This document shows positions 17,061 to 25,859 of a stretch of 64,000 bases of DNA, piece after piece. The DNA lies in NCBI RefSeq assembly GCF_011068285.1, contig NZ_CP049616.1, forward strand, positions 4,236,001-4,300,000. The letters run 5' to 3'. This DNA is from Flagellimonas oceani (GTDB lineage Bacteria; Bacteroidota; Bacteroidia; Flavobacteriales; Flavobacteriaceae). Within the stretch, counting starts at the first letter, position 1. Every line of letters starts with the position of its first letter. The position numbers and the translations under genes are program-made. The notes under the pieces were generated by a model. It made no database searches. It was given only the letters and a program-made list of their open reading frames with translations, and was not told the DNA's origin.

Positions 17061-18961
17061 GCGTTGATGTCCACCTTGAAACTTTCTTCATCAGAACAAT
17101 TGGGAGCCCCGCCTGTTTCATCATAAGCGTAAAGATCAATACTGCTTGTGATAATATCTCCTGGAAGATATTTTGTTCCACCGCCGCTAGGACCTCCAGA
17201 AGCATCATAATAGGCTTGATTTCCAGTAAGATTTGTGCCACTAATCATTGGAAGTTCGTAGGAATCACAAGCTGTTACACTATCAATAGGGTCGAGTATA
17301 GGGGCTTCCTGTTCATAACCAATGGTAAAAACTTCAAGATGGTTAAAGGTAACATTGTCAAAATAAACATTGTCAGCTCCATCTACACTAGTAGCGGAAA
17401 TACGGGTTATAGGCCCTGTTGTAAAGTCCCCATCGGTGTCCGTATCGATAAGAAGTTGTAAATCGCATGCGTTGGTCAAAATGTCAGAACCGGAAAGGTC
17501 TACACGAACACTTACATTAGTAATCTGGTTAGTGCCAGCGGATCGTACTGCTTGAACTCTCCATTCACGACCCAGTCTTTTAGTGATATTGAGGGGCAAT
17601 TCTGAATCTATTTCATTGATGGTGGCATCGTTATTTCCCCATATTAAATAGTTATGTCTATAGCTATAAAACGAAAAATCATCCACGTCAGTCCTTGACA
17701 GATCTAAATTATCAGTACTGAAATCATTGTTGGTAGAAATGGTAACAATGGCATCTGAATTGGCACTTTTTGAGATTCGCTGATCTTGGTTATAACGTAG
17801 ATCGATGGTCCCAGCATTTGCATTGTCGTGGTATTTATCCTTACCAATACCTGCTATGTCATGTTTATAGACTGGGTCCACCTGCCAGATAACAGTTCCG
17901 TCCGCGGCAATGTAGTTATAGCCATCATTTCCATTTATGCTTCCCAAAGGACCTCCAGCATTGAGGGTGATGCCATATTTAATGGCAAGGTAACTTTCGA
18001 CTTTCTCCCTTTCAAGAGTGCCAAGAGCAAGATCGGCCACCAAGACTTCAGCTATATCGCCTGTGAGATTCCTATTTGGATCGTTACTATTAAAATGTTT
18101 GCCCAAACGATAAAACTCAAAGAGTTCATTTCCTGCTAGGAGATGATTACGTATGTTAGAAAACTCCAAAATTCCATTGGCGTAGGCGGTCAACGTTTCG
18201 GAGCCAAGGGTTGCCGATCTTACCAATGTACCAATGGCCGGTTCTGCTTGAAGGTCAATAGTTCCACTTTGATAATAGGGGGGTCCTCCTGGCCCATCAT
18301 CACCTCTCCATGTCCTTCCCACAGATAGTGTATTACCGTCAGATATTCCAAATGAAAGGTTGGTCTTCCAATTCTCAACATTGAAGGAGCCGTGCTGTAT
18401 CTGTACATCCCCGCCAAAAAGCAATTTTTGTGTTTCTGCGGAGTTTCCAGCACCACGTGCCTTGAAAACTATAAAAACCGTAAGATTTTCACGGTTGACC
18501 ATTTTAAAATGTAGGGCTTGTCCATTACCACTGCCATCGAATTGGACAACGGGATTGAAATTGATGTTATCTGTACTGTTTCTGCGAAAAGTGGGTAGTC
18601 CGGGAATGGAGCCTGCTGGGGTGAGGAACAGGGGGTAAGTCACACCACTATTGGGCAAGTTATAGTCAAAACCATGGTTTGGGGGCGGGGCCAAGGGATC
18701 TAAACTATAATTGGCGGGCAATGGATGGGGGACCGCATTTTGTTGGGAATTGTATACAATATCGTACCAAATGTTCACAGGTGTTCCGTCCGCAGGTGGA
18801 GCTGGATTAGGATCGGCAAAGAGGATTCCGTCCGTTGGGGAATTTATCCCTTTCCCGGCTCTGAACCAAGTGTCCACTTCATCGGTCTGGGCAAATGTTT
18901 GCCCACTGATAAATAGAATGGATAGTACCGTTAACCACTTCACCGGTTTTTTGAATCCCAT
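15779..18961 (-). CDS. SprB-like repetitive surface adhesin, N-terminal part
   Basis: The start at 18961 gives a clean signal peptide (MGFKKPVKWLTVLSIL to TFAQ); an upstream ATG at 19066 would add 35 residues. An N-terminal region of about 530 residues resembles the LamG/DUF8202-type domain of T9SS proteins (DTWFRAGKGI, PVVQFDGSGN, FNSNDPNRNLTGDIAEVLV, VESYLAIKYGITLN). A linker (PILDPIDSVTACDSYELP) leads into 81-residue Ig-like repeats. Two copies read normally. Two are read out of frame in the middle and then restored, giving an Arg/His-rich stretch (RGRGRGHHRRHQRGRLHHHR). A 2-bp loss near 15983 then leads to a stop at 15779. As written, the product lacks the T9SS sorting domain encoded at 14174-15259; the repeat continuation in another frame spans 15067-15981. 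Upstream lies LytTR-type operator C. Confidence 0.75.
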   Translation of the reverse strand: MGFKKPVKWLTVLSILFISGQTFAQTDEVDTWFRAGKGINSPTDGILFADPNPAPPADGTPVNIWYDIVYNSQQNAVPHPLPANYSLDPLAPPPNHGFDYNLPNSGVTYPLFLTPAGSIPGLPTFRRNSTDNINFNPVVQFDGSGNGQALHFKMVNRENLTVFIVFKARGAGNSAETQKLLFGGDVQIQHGSFNVENWKTNLSFGISDGNTLSVGRTWRGDDGPGGPPYYQSGTIDLQAEPAIGTLVRSATLGSETLTAYANGILEFSNIRNHLLAGNELFEFYRLGKHFNSNDPNRNLTGDIAEVLVADLALGTLEREKVESYLAIKYGITLNAGGPLGSINGNDGYNYIAADGTVIWQVDPVYKHDIAGIGKDKYHDNANAGTIDLRYNQDQRISKSANSDAIVTISTNNDFSTDNLDLSRTDVDDFSFYSYRHNYLIWGNNDATINEIDSELPLNITKRLGREWRVQAVRSAGTNQITNVSVRVDLSGSDILTNACDLQLLIDTDTDGDFTTGPITRISATSVDGADNVYFDNVTFNHLEVFTIGYEQEAPILDPIDSVTACDSYELPMISGTNLTGNQAYYDASGGPSGGGTKYLPGDIITSSIDLYAYDETGGAPNCSDEESFKVDINASPAVPAITVTPESCSADATNVVSNYDANLTYTSSPAGLSVGAGGVITGGTNGVDYTITAENTDNCTAVSAPFTFDAGTQLPSPAVPAITVTPESCSADATNVVSNYDANLTYTSSPAGLSVGAGGVITGGTNGVDYTITAENTDNCTAVSAPFTFDAGTQLPSPAVPAITVTPESCSADATNVVSNYDANLTYTSSPAGKRGRGRGHHRRHQRGRLHHHRGEHGQLHRSFRSFTFDAGTQLPSPAVPAITVTPESCSADATNVVSNYDANLTYTSSPAKRGRGRGHHRRHQRGRLHHHRGEHGQLHRSFRSFTFDAGTQLPSPAVPAITVTPESCSADATNVVSNYDANLTYTSSPAGKRGRGRGHHRRHQRGRLHHHRGEHGQLHRSFRSLHIRRRHTAAITGSPRHNRHTGELLRGRHQRGLQL

Positions 18962-19151
18962 CAAAGCGTTTTGATTCTGAGATTTTTTATAGGGCTTGTT
19001 TTGCACTTGAAATAAATTCAATGCATAGGAAAAGAAACTAAGTAGAAGTTTAGTCATAAGGGTCAAGTTTTACTAAGATTTCTTGCTGAGGCCGATCAAG
19101 AAATAGATTTGGTATTATAAATTAAAGGAGTATTTAGATATAAAACAGTGG

Positions 19152-19206
19152 TGAATTTACCTATGACGGTTTCCAATTGACGGATGCCCCATTTGGATCA
19201 ATGAGT
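19152..19206 (-). promoter_or_regulatory. Tandem LytTR-type operator cluster C
   Basis: On the minus strand, TCCGTCAAT is followed 21 bp later by TAGGTAAAT and preceded 21 bp earlier by a weaker CTCATTGAT. It lies about 190-245 bp upstream of the adhesin ATG at 18961. The plus-strand core CAATTGACGGATG is nearly identical in clusters B and D. Confidence 0.55.
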
Positions 19207-19265
19207 GAAAAAAACATGTATTGCCAAAAATTTGATTTTTGTAGGATTTTACGTGTTTAAATAAA

Positions 19266-19294
19266 AGATCCGCCAAGAACCTCTTGGCGGATCT
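19266..19294 (-). terminator. Intrinsic terminator of the OmpA-like gene
   Basis: AGATCCGCCAAG and CTTGGCGGATCT form a 12-base stem around a five-base loop, followed on the minus strand by TTTATTT. It lies about 80 bp after the stop at 19377. Confidence 0.75.
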
Positions 19295-19376
19295 ACCATC
19301 CTGATTATTTAAGAACAACTGAGTTACACCAAACCTTTGCTCTAAGAATCAAATAGAAAATATGGGAAGGATGGTT

Positions 19377-21524
19377 TTATTTGATCAAATTGATCTCTAC
19401 TCGTCTATTTTGTTGTCTACCAAGTTTGGTTGCGTTAGAGGCAATTGGTTTGTCCTCTCCATAACCTATTGCAGATAATCTGCTGCCGGATATCCCTTCG
19501 TTGATCAAGAAATCGCGTACGGAGTTGGCCCTGGCTTCCGATAGGTTTTGGTTTGTGGTGTTTCTGCCAACACTATCTGTATGTCCTTCCACGGTAAACT
19601 TGGCATTTGGATATTCGTTCAATATTTGGATGATGTCGACCATTACGGAAACGGATTCTGGTTTAATGGTGGCCTTTCCGGTATCGAACAGAATGGTCCT
19701 GGCATAATCGTTCAACTGTTTTTGCACTTCGGCGGTCACTTCTGGACAGCCATTGTTGGCTATGGTCCCTGCTACTTGCGGACATTGGTCATCCACATCG
19801 GGAATGGTGTCTCCATCTGTATCCGGGCACCCATTGTATTCAATAGTGCCTGGAGTTTGCGGGCAACGATCGTTTCTGTCCTCGATTCCATCCGAGTCGG
19901 TATCGGGACAACCGTTAAATTCTTTCGGTCCTGCTACTTCAGGGCATTCATCATCCTTGTCCAAAATTCCATCCTCGTCGGTATCTTTCCATGGGCATCC
20001 GTTGTTTTCTTCCGGTCCGGCAACGTCTGGGCAGTCATCATCCTTATCCAAAACTCCGTCCGCATCGGTATCTTCCCATGGGCAACCTTGGTTTTCCACT
20101 GGCCCAGGAGTTTCCGGGCATCTGTCCTCTTGGTTGATGATGCCGTCGTTGTCCTTATCCTTTAATTTATTATGATAGATAGGAACTTTAAGTCCTGCGT
20201 ATAGATCTAAGGCTTTGGTATTTTCACCGACCAATGATGAAAGAATGGAGCCGGAACCTAAATAGATAGGCCCCAATCGTAATCCAGCTCCCCATTGGAA
20301 CGTACCTCCTTGAATGATGCTGAGTGGCGAATACACCGCCAACCATGTGGTCTCAAATCTCGGTGTAAGCCTGTATTGGTTTATAATCCGGCCAATGTTG
20401 GTACCATCTTTAGGGGTGAGTGACATATCCCCGTTAAAGTTCATGTACAATCGTCGCGTTACATTCCAATCTATGTTGGTGTGCAGTGCTGTTGGAAGGG
20501 TATAGCTCACTGCTGTTCTTTCGGATATAATGTCGAAGTTATCCACTAGTGCTTCTTCCAGTACGTCACCGTCAAAATTATCGGCATCTTGGGTTTTGTT
20601 CAAGTCATAAATTCTATCGATACCATCTACATTGCCTATGGTACCAATGTCCGTTACCGAAACACCTAACTTCACTTTATACTTGTTAACTCCACGGTTG
20701 ACCACGGTAGTACCGTCACTTTTCAATTTGGTAAATGCTTCGTGATCTGGCCTCCATTCATATACAAAGCCAAGGTCGGCCCCAATACCTGTACCTGCGT
20801 TTGCATCAAAGGCATCCCCGATGTGCCCCTGTTCATCTACTTCTCCTGTATTGCCATATCGTAGTTGGCCAGTTGTGGTTACTTCTTCGGTGGCGGAATT
20901 GTAATCCACCGAAATATCCGAACCGGTTATATATGCGTTTGCCAGTCCTTGAACATATTTAAGGGAGGCTCCACCCTTAAGAAAGTGTTCTTTGTCATCC
21001 AAGAGTACGCGGGCATACGTTGCCCCGATTTCTCCCCATGCGGTAAACGTTCCCGAAATGTCATCTTCAACCAGCGAAAAATCTTCGTTTTCGTCAAAAC
21101 CGCCTTCTTTTTCCAAAAGGTTCCCGTTGGCATCGTTAACGGAGAAAATACCTCTTCCGCGAGTAAAAATCGCGAGAGAATGTTTTTTGCTCATGCTCAG
21201 CATTACGGATGGACCCATTACATCCACGTTAAAGGCTAAAAAGTTATTGGTTGTCGGGAATGTTTCTGCGTTATCAAAAGCTTCACTTGCATTGCCAAAG
21301 GCATCGCCGAGGTTAAAGCCTAAGTAATCGTTTGCATACAATGCGCTTATGCCAAAAATGTTTACGTCCATTTTAAGGTTGGAGTCGGCAATGTTGGCCG
21401 GGTTGGAAATAATTCCATGCACACCGTTGTAATTGTCCTCCAAAAAACCAACGTACGATTGTGCGGATAGCACGTACGAGAACAAGAGTAGGACCAAGTT
21501 CAAAAAAGTATTCTTTGAAATCAT
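19377..21524 (-). CDS. OmpA-family protein with DUF5723-like barrel and TSP3 repeats
   Basis: A 715-residue envelope protein from the ATG at 21524, giving signal peptide [22 protein letters not shown]; upstream ATG codons would add an implausible polar leader. The N-terminal 440 residues look like a DUF5723-type outer-membrane barrel ([27 protein letters not shown]). About five thrombospondin type-3 calcium-binding repeats follow ([31 protein letters not shown]). The last 110 residues are an OmpA domain ([45 protein letters not shown]) that binds peptidoglycan. It should tether the outer membrane to the wall, and related proteins support surface-motility machinery. Two LytTR-type operator clusters (D and E) lie 100-510 bp upstream. 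Confidence 0.9.
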   Translation of the reverse strand: MISKNTFLNLVLLLFSYVLSAQSYVGFLEDNYNGVHGIISNPANIADSNLKMDVNIFGISALYANDYLGFNLGDAFGNASEAFDNAETFPTTNNFLAFNVDVMGPSVMLSMSKKHSLAIFTRGRGIFSVNDANGNLLEKEGGFDENEDFSLVEDDISGTFTAWGEIGATYARVLLDDKEHFLKGGASLKYVQGLANAYITGSDISVDYNSATEEVTTTGQLRYGNTGEVDEQGHIGDAFDANAGTGIGADLGFVYEWRPDHEAFTKLKSDGTTVVNRGVNKYKVKLGVSVTDIGTIGNVDGIDRIYDLNKTQDADNFDGDVLEEALVDNFDIISERTAVSYTLPTALHTNIDWNVTRRLYMNFNGDMSLTPKDGTNIGRIINQYRLTPRFETTWLAVYSPLSIIQGGTFQWGAGLRLGPIYLGSGSILSSLVGENTKALDLYAGLKVPIYHNKLKDKDNDGIINQEDRCPETPGPVENQGCPWEDTDADGVLDKDDDCPDVAGPEENNGCPWKDTDEDGILDKDDECPEVAGPKEFNGCPDTDSDGIEDRNDRCPQTPGTIEYNGCPDTDGDTIPDVDDQCPQVAGTIANNGCPEVTAEVQKQLNDYARTILFDTGKATIKPESVSVMVDIIQILNEYPNAKFTVEGHTDSVGRNTTNQNLSEARANSVRDFLINEGISGSRLSAIGYGEDKPIASNATKLGRQQNRRVEINLIK

Positions 21525-21621
21525 GTTTTTTAATTTTAAGACCTGCATAGTGCAAGGGTTATCAATTATTTTATTTTGAATCAATTCCAAAGAGAATACT
21601 TATTAATGGATTTTGAAGGGG

Positions 21622-21676
21622 ACAATGGATGGATGCGGGTTTTGAATTGACGGATGGGGCAGTTGAGTTTATCTAG
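21622..21676 (-). promoter_or_regulatory. Tandem LytTR-type operator cluster D
   Basis: On the minus strand, TAGATAAAC, TCCGTCAAT and TCCATCCAT occur at exact 21-bp steps; the central copy is the best. It lies about 100-150 bp upstream of the OmpA-like ATG at 21524. Confidence 0.55.
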
Positions 21677-21979
21677 GTTTTTGAAACAGCTTATTTTTTA
21701 TGAAATCCGGGGTTGAAACAGCAGATAGGGCGAAGACGATTCTTACCTGAAAATACCTTTAAAGAGGGCTAGTGCAAAAACAAAAAACCATTACGACCAA
21801 GGAACTGTAGCAGCTCCTTGGCGTAACGGAAACCTCAACTAAACTAAACACTTTTATGACCAACAGTCGTCAAAAGTGAATTGCTATATGTGCATGCGTT
21901 AAAATTGATCTTGCTTTTCAATTATTATTAACGTCTGATTGCACAACAAACATAAAATCAATAATTGAGATTTTAGGGG

Positions 21980-22036
21980 ACCAATTAACGAATGCCCCTT
22001 TTGAACCAATGAATGGCCCTTTTGAATTGAGGGATA
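21980..22036 (-). promoter_or_regulatory. Tandem LytTR-type operator cluster E
   Basis: On the minus strand, TCCCTCAAT, TTCATTGGT and TTCGTTAAT occur at exact 21-bp steps with C-A-AAAGGG-type spacers. TTCGTTAAT fits the LytTR consensus well. It lies just after the YegP-like gene's terminator and about 460-510 bp upstream of the OmpA-like ATG. Confidence 0.55.
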
Positions 22037-22048
22037 AAAATTTGGCAT

Positions 22049-22076
22049 AAAAAAACAGCCCTTTTGGGCTGTTTAA
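22049..22076 (-). terminator. Intrinsic terminator of the YegP-like gene
   Basis: AAACAGCCC and GGGCTGTTT form a nine-base stem with a TTTT loop, followed on the minus strand by a six-base T run. It lies about 25 bp after the stop at 22102. Confidence 0.85.
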
Positions 22077-22101
22077 AACGTTGTAAAATGATACTTAATT
22101 T

Positions 22102-22431
22102 TTAGGAAATTTCTTCCACTGAAGCGTCCGGCGCATTTTTTTTGACGGATGCAATGCCATTTTCCATGGCCGAATCGCTGGAATACATTTCGCTGTTTCC
22201 GATAACCTGCCCGTTGGATGCTTTTAAATTGAAGTATGGACTTCCGTCTTTCGCTGTATTTCTTTCAAAATTGTCATCGTCCTGTGAATGCTTTTTTACA
22301 GAATCGATGCCATTTTCGCAAGCAGATTTGGTGGTGTATCCTTGGCTGCTTAAAATAATTTGACCGTTTCCAGCTTTTAAATTGAACCTGAACTTTCCGG
22401 CCTTATCCGTGCTAATCTCAAATTTTCCCAT
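22102..22431 (-). CDS. YegP family protein (two DUF1508 repeats)
   Basis: A 109-residue cytoplasmic protein made of two DUF1508/YegP repeats of about 50 residues. The first has GKFRFNLKAGNGQIILSSQGYTTK and the second SPYFNLKASNGQVIGNSEMYSS, each followed by a helix with the motif CENGIDSVKK or MENGIASVKK. YegP-type proteins are small and widespread, with no settled biochemical function. The gene has its own terminator (22049-22076) and is separated from proA by another terminator, so it is monocistronic. Confidence 0.88.
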   Translation of the reverse strand: MGKFEISTDKAGKFRFNLKAGNGQIILSSQGYTTKSACENGIDSVKKHSQDDDNFERNTAKDGSPYFNLKASNGQVIGNSEMYSSDSAMENGIASVKKNAPDASVEEIS

Positions 22432-22552
22432 ATTTTATCTATTTAAGTATTAAATCTAGAGATTTTCTTAAAAAACTACCAATAAATGCCTTGAAATTTG
22501 ATGATAAAATAAATTTTGTGAGAGATGGCACCTTTTATTATGAATTATTAAT

Positions 22553-22582
22553 AAAAAAAGGAGGCCATCGGCCTCCTTTTTA
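22553..22582 (-). terminator. Intrinsic terminator of the proline operon
   Basis: AAAAGGAGGCC and GGCCTCCTTTT form a strong stem around a short ATC loop, with a T run on the minus strand, about 22 bp after the proA stop at 22604. A/T runs on both sides would let it act in both directions. Confidence 0.85.
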
Positions 22583-22603
22583 GTTTGATGCAGTATATGT
22601 AGG

Positions 22604-23803
22604 TTACACCCTGATCTGCCCATCGCCAAATACATAGTATTTGTTGGTGACCAATTGTTTTAGGCCCAGCGGACCACGGTGGTGCAATTTATCCGTACTG
22701 ATGGCCAATTCCGCGCCAACGCCCATTTGTCCACCATCTGTAAATCGGGTGGAGGCATTTTGGTACACTGCGGCACAGTCCACGTTTTCCATAAAGGTTT
22801 TGGCAACCTCATTGTTCTCCGTCATTATGGAAGCGGAGTGCCCGCCGGAATTTTTATTGATTTTCTGTACGGCTTCGTCAATATTGTTTACGGCACCGAT
22901 TACGCACTTCATGGCCAAAAACTCTTCTTGCCAAATGGATTCATCGGTAATGGTATCCTCGTTGGTCAAGGTTTTTTTGACTTTATCATCAACCGTAATG
23001 GAGACATTGTTGGCCGTGAGTACCTGCTGCAATTCCTTGAGCTTTTCCTCATAACCATCAATCTGGGTATCCACTAAAATCTTGTCCAATGCGTTGCATG
23101 CCGAGATTTTATGGGTTTTTGCATTCAAAATCACTTTTAAGCTTTTTTCCCAATCGGCTTCCTTGTGCACATAGAGGAAATTGTTCCCTCTACCGCTGAT
23201 GAGGACCGCACACTTGGCGTGTTCTTTTACAAAGGCAATAAGTCGCTCGCCACCACGGGGTACGATAAGGTCCAGATCTTGGTCCGGGTTCCTCAAGAAT
23301 TCCTGTGTTTGGGTCCTGTCCATTTCCATAAACTGGATAAAATCTTCGGACAGTCCGTTTTCTGCCAAGGCCTTGTGCCAAAACTTTACCAGTGCCTTAT
23401 TACTGTGATAGGCCTCTTTACCGCCTTTGAGCAATATTTTGTTGTTGGCCTTGAACGCCAATACGGCTGCCTCGATGGTAACATCGGGGCGGGACTCATA
23501 AATGATCATTATGGTGCCAAAAGGTGCCGTTCTGTTGATGATCTTTAAACCGTTGTCCAATTCCCTTGTAGAGATTTCTTTGTTAACGGGGTCATCTTGT
23601 ACGCGAACCTCTTGTACGGCCTGAATCATTTGATCCACTTTCTTTTGGTCCACCACCAAACGATCGTACAATGCCTGATCGTCGCGGTTGAATGCGTCCA
23701 AATCTTTTTTGTTCGCTTGGAGCAATTCATCCCGATTTTCATCGAGGATGCGCTCCATATCTTTTAATACTTTATTTTTTAAATCTGTTTTTAATAATTT
23801 CAT
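22604..23803 (-). CDS. proA: Gamma-glutamyl phosphate reductase
   Basis: A 399-residue enzyme of the aldehyde-dehydrogenase fold that reduces gamma-glutamyl phosphate with NADPH to glutamate semialdehyde, the second step of proline synthesis. Seen in the sequence: the nucleotide-binding region TAPFGTIMIIYESRPDVT, LKGGKEAYHSN, LIVPRGGERLIAFV, the catalytic Cys in HKISACNALDKILVD, and the C-terminal NASTRFTDGGQMGVGAELAISTDKLHHRGP. All are family hallmarks. It is slightly shorter than the roughly 417-residue E. coli enzyme. It is the last gene of proC-proB-proA, five bases after proB, followed by a terminator. The enzyme is cytoplasmic and works with ProB to channel the labile intermediate. Confidence 0.97.
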   Translation of the reverse strand: MKLLKTDLKNKVLKDMERILDENRDELLQANKKDLDAFNRDDQALYDRLVVDQKKVDQMIQAVQEVRVQDDPVNKEISTRELDNGLKIINRTAPFGTIMIIYESRPDVTIEAAVLAFKANNKILLKGGKEAYHSNKALVKFWHKALAENGLSEDFIQFMEMDRTQTQEFLRNPDQDLDLIVPRGGERLIAFVKEHAKCAVLISGRGNNFLYVHKEADWEKSLKVILNAKTHKISACNALDKILVDTQIDGYEEKLKELQQVLTANNVSITVDDKVKKTLTNEDTITDESIWQEEFLAMKCVIGAVNNIDEAVQKINKNSGGHSASIMTENNEVAKTFMENVDCAAVYQNASTRFTDGGQMGVGAELAISTDKLHHRGPLGLKQLVTNKYYVFGDGQIRV

Positions 23804-23808
23804 TTCTG

Positions 23809-24579
23809 TTATTTTGAAACTTCTGTTCCTACGTTCTTTCCTTCGATTATATCCAAGATTACGTTTTCGCGCTTTCCATTGACGATGTAGGAAGGGATAT
23901 CGGCTGCTGCGGCTTTTTGGGCGTAGCTCAATTTGGAGCCCATACCGCCTCGGCCTTCACCTTCTTGTTTGTTTCCTTCCTCTATGTATTTGTCCAAGTC
24001 TTCCTTTGGCTCAACTTTGTCGATTACTTTGGAATCGGCCTTTTCCGGATGCCCATCGTATAGTCCATCGATATCCGTCATTAGGATAAGTCTGTCTGCC
24101 TTCATCAACTGTGCCAGCAGGGTTGCTAGCTCATCGTTGTCCGAAAACATGGACATGGATACGGAAACGGCATCATCCTCATTGGCTATCGGAATAACCC
24201 CTTCGGAAAGGAGCCCTTCCAAACAATTGATCATGTTATCGCGGTGCACGCCAGGGTTAAAATCCCTTTTGGTAGGGAGTACCTGGGCACACTTCATTCC
24301 GTAATCATTGAATATGTTATAGTAATGCCTCATCATTCTGGGTTGCCCAATCGCGGAATATACTTGCCTACGTTGGGTCTTGTCCTTGATCTTGGCTTTT
24401 CCCAGCACCTCTTTACCGGCGATTACCGATCCGGAGGAGACCAAAATGGTCATGATGTCTCGTTCGTATAGCTCAGCAATTTGTTGTACCAAATTGTTGA
24501 GTACAGGTCTAACTATTCTATTGTCTTTATTGGTCATCACATTAGTACCTACTTTAATGACCACTAGTTCTTTGTACAT
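23809..24579 (-). CDS. proB: Glutamate 5-kinase (no PUA domain)
   Basis: A 256-residue amino-acid kinase that phosphorylates glutamate to gamma-glutamyl phosphate, the first and usually proline-inhibited step of proline synthesis. Motifs: VVIKVGTNVMTN at the N-terminus, LVSSGSVIAGKEVLG, IPIANEDDAVS, SDNDELATLLAQLMKADRLILMTDIDGLY, and GRGGMGSKLSYAQKAAAADI. The protein ends after the kinase domain. The C-terminal PUA domain of E. coli ProB (about 367 residues) is absent, as in many Bacteroidota. It lies between proC (three bases upstream) and proA (five bases downstream), so translation is tightly coupled. Confidence 0.96.
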   Translation of the reverse strand: MYKELVVIKVGTNVMTNKDNRIVRPVLNNLVQQIAELYERDIMTILVSSGSVIAGKEVLGKAKIKDKTQRRQVYSAIGQPRMMRHYYNIFNDYGMKCAQVLPTKRDFNPGVHRDNMINCLEGLLSEGVIPIANEDDAVSVSMSMFSDNDELATLLAQLMKADRLILMTDIDGLYDGHPEKADSKVIDKVEPKEDLDKYIEEGNKQEGEGRGGMGSKLSYAQKAAAADIPSYIVNGKRENVILDIIEGKNVGTEVSK

Positions 24580-24582
24580 GAT

Positions 24583-25389
24583 TTAGTATTCTTCGCCCAG
24601 TTCAACAGCTCTTCCGAACGCTGCAAAGGCGGCTTCTTTGATTAATTCGTTTACGTTGTTGTCTTCCATGGAATCCAGGGCGGCCCTGGTAGTACCTCCT
24701 TTGGAGGCCACCATCTCCATCCACGTGTCGGGGTTAAGGTTGTTCTGGTTGAACAGTTCCACGGCACCGGTAAATGTTTGGCTCACCAGTACTTTGGAAA
24801 CATTTTCTGAGAATCCCATTTGTAGCGCGGCCTCCATCATGCTCTGCATAAAGTAGAAAACATAGGCGGGACCACTTCCAGAAATTCCCGTGGATGCATC
24901 AATATATTTTTCATTTTTGACCCTAAGGGATTTTCCCGTGGTATCCAGTAATCCTTCAACCATAAAAAGTTCCAAGCGCGAAACCTCTTCTGCGGATACG
25001 TAGCTGGTAAGCCCTTTGCCTACCTGGGCGGGCAAATTGGGCATGGCCCTCACTACTTTTTTGACCCCCAAGGATTCTTGGATAAAGTTGATGGTGACCC
25101 CTGCCATAATGGATATGAACAATTGTTCGGGGTTCACCAGTTTTTTCATGCGCTGAAACAGCTCTTCGGAATGATAGGGTTTTACGGCCAAAAAGATGAT
25201 GTCCGCCTGTGGAACACAATCCTCGAGTTTGTCTATGGCATCGAAATAGGCGATCTTACCTACTTCTTCCAATTTTTCCTTTGACTTGTCCAGCACCATG
25301 ATGTTGCCTTTTTTCAGCAATTTGGATTTAGACATACCTGTGGCATAGGTAAGCCCCATGTTACCTGCGCCAATAACCAATACTTTCAT
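24583..25389 (-). CDS. proC: Pyrroline-5-carboxylate reductase
   Basis: A 268-residue NAD(P)H enzyme for the last step of proline synthesis, reducing pyrroline-5-carboxylate. The N-terminal Rossmann motif is VIGAGNMGLTYATGM; then DIIFLAVKPYH, FISIMAGVTI, VVRAMPNLPAQVGKG and the signature GISGSGPAYVFYFMQSMMEAALQMG, with SKGGTTRAALDSM near the end. It is the first of three tightly packed pro genes, with 40 bp separating it from the small basic gene upstream. Complete length and motifs leave little doubt. Confidence 0.97.
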   Translation of the reverse strand: MKVLVIGAGNMGLTYATGMSKSKLLKKGNIMVLDKSKEKLEEVGKIAYFDAIDKLEDCVPQADIIFLAVKPYHSEELFQRMKKLVNPEQLFISIMAGVTINFIQESLGVKKVVRAMPNLPAQVGKGLTSYVSAEEVSRLELFMVEGLLDTTGKSLRVKNEKYIDASTGISGSGPAYVFYFMQSMMEAALQMGFSENVSKVLVSQTFTGAVELFNQNNLNPDTWMEMVASKGGTTRAALDSMEDNNVNELIKEAAFAAFGRAVELGEEY

Positions 25390-25429
25390 TGTTTATGTTA
25401 AAAGGTTTATATAAAAAGTTCTAATGATG

Positions 25430-25621
25430 TTATGATAGCACGTTGCATTCGTTGCAATCCTTTACCTTACCGTAGTAGGTTGAGCGGTATCGGTGCAAAG
25501 TGCGCACGGGAAGCCCCATAATATACCTCCGTATATACGTAACACGGGTGGTAAGCTCCCCCATTTTAACGCTATAGCGTTTTTCATATCTGGTTTTCCT
25601 TTTAATTCTTGAAAGTCTCAT
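25430..25621 (-). CDS. Small basic hypothetical protein
   Basis: A 63-residue, strongly basic protein with about one quarter Arg/Lys, several Tyr and a CxxC pair at the end (KDCNECNVLS). No signal peptide or membrane segment is apparent. It sits between rpsU (32 bp upstream) and proC (40 bp downstream) on the same strand. The basic composition and ribosomal neighbour suggest RNA or ribosome binding, and the late CxxC could bind metal; both are inference. I do not recognise a family. Confidence 0.5.
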   Translation of the reverse strand: MRLSRIKRKTRYEKRYSVKMGELTTRVTYIRRYIMGLPVRTLHRYRSTYYGKVKDCNECNVLS

Positions 25622-25653
25622 TTTATTGTTATTGATACTTTGATTTTTTATTG

Positions 25654-25851
25654 TTATTGGTCTTCCTGTTCGTTCAGGAATTGTTCCTTGTATTGTGCTT
25701 TTTTAAGTGTTTTACGGCGTTCCACCGATTTTTTTGTGTATTCTTGACGGCTTCGTATCTGGTCCAAACGCTTTGTGTTCCTGTACTTTCTTTTATAGCG
25801 TTTTAGAGCCCTTTCAATACTTTCGCCTGGCTTAACTTCAATTTTTAACAT
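25654..25851 (-). CDS. rpsU: 30S ribosomal protein S21
   Basis: A 65-residue, highly basic protein matching bS21: KPGESIERALKRYKRKYRNT near the start and a basic helical tail KKSVERRKTLKKAQYKEQ. S21 binds the 30S platform near the anti-Shine-Dalgarno region; in Bacteroidota, S21 and S18 help sequester the 16S 3' end, consistent with the near lack of Shine-Dalgarno sequences here. It lies eight bases after the GNAT gene, so the two are probably co-transcribed. Confidence 0.93.
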   Translation of the reverse strand: MLKIEVKPGESIERALKRYKRKYRNTKRLDQIRSRQEYTKKSVERRKTLKKAQYKEQFLNEQEDQ

Positions 25852-25859
25852 ATAATGGT

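Larger units (their letters stand above)
18962..19376. other. Intergenic: adhesin promoter region and OmpA-gene terminator
   Basis: About 415 bp between the start of the adhesin gene and the stop of the upstream OmpA-like gene, both on the minus strand. It contains LytTR-type operator C (19152-19206) and a terminator hairpin (19266-19294). The 18962-19066 part is open in the adhesin frame but is more likely leader. No other gene is visible. Confidence 0.55.
21525..22101. other. Long regulatory intergenic region upstream of the OmpA-like gene
   Basis: About 577 bp holding LytTR-type clusters D and E, the terminator of the YegP-like gene, and a further hairpin (CCAAGGA and TCCTTGG, about 21799-21823). 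No gene is visible. Two operator clusters about 300 bp apart before one gene suggest looping or a second start site. Confidence 0.5.
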
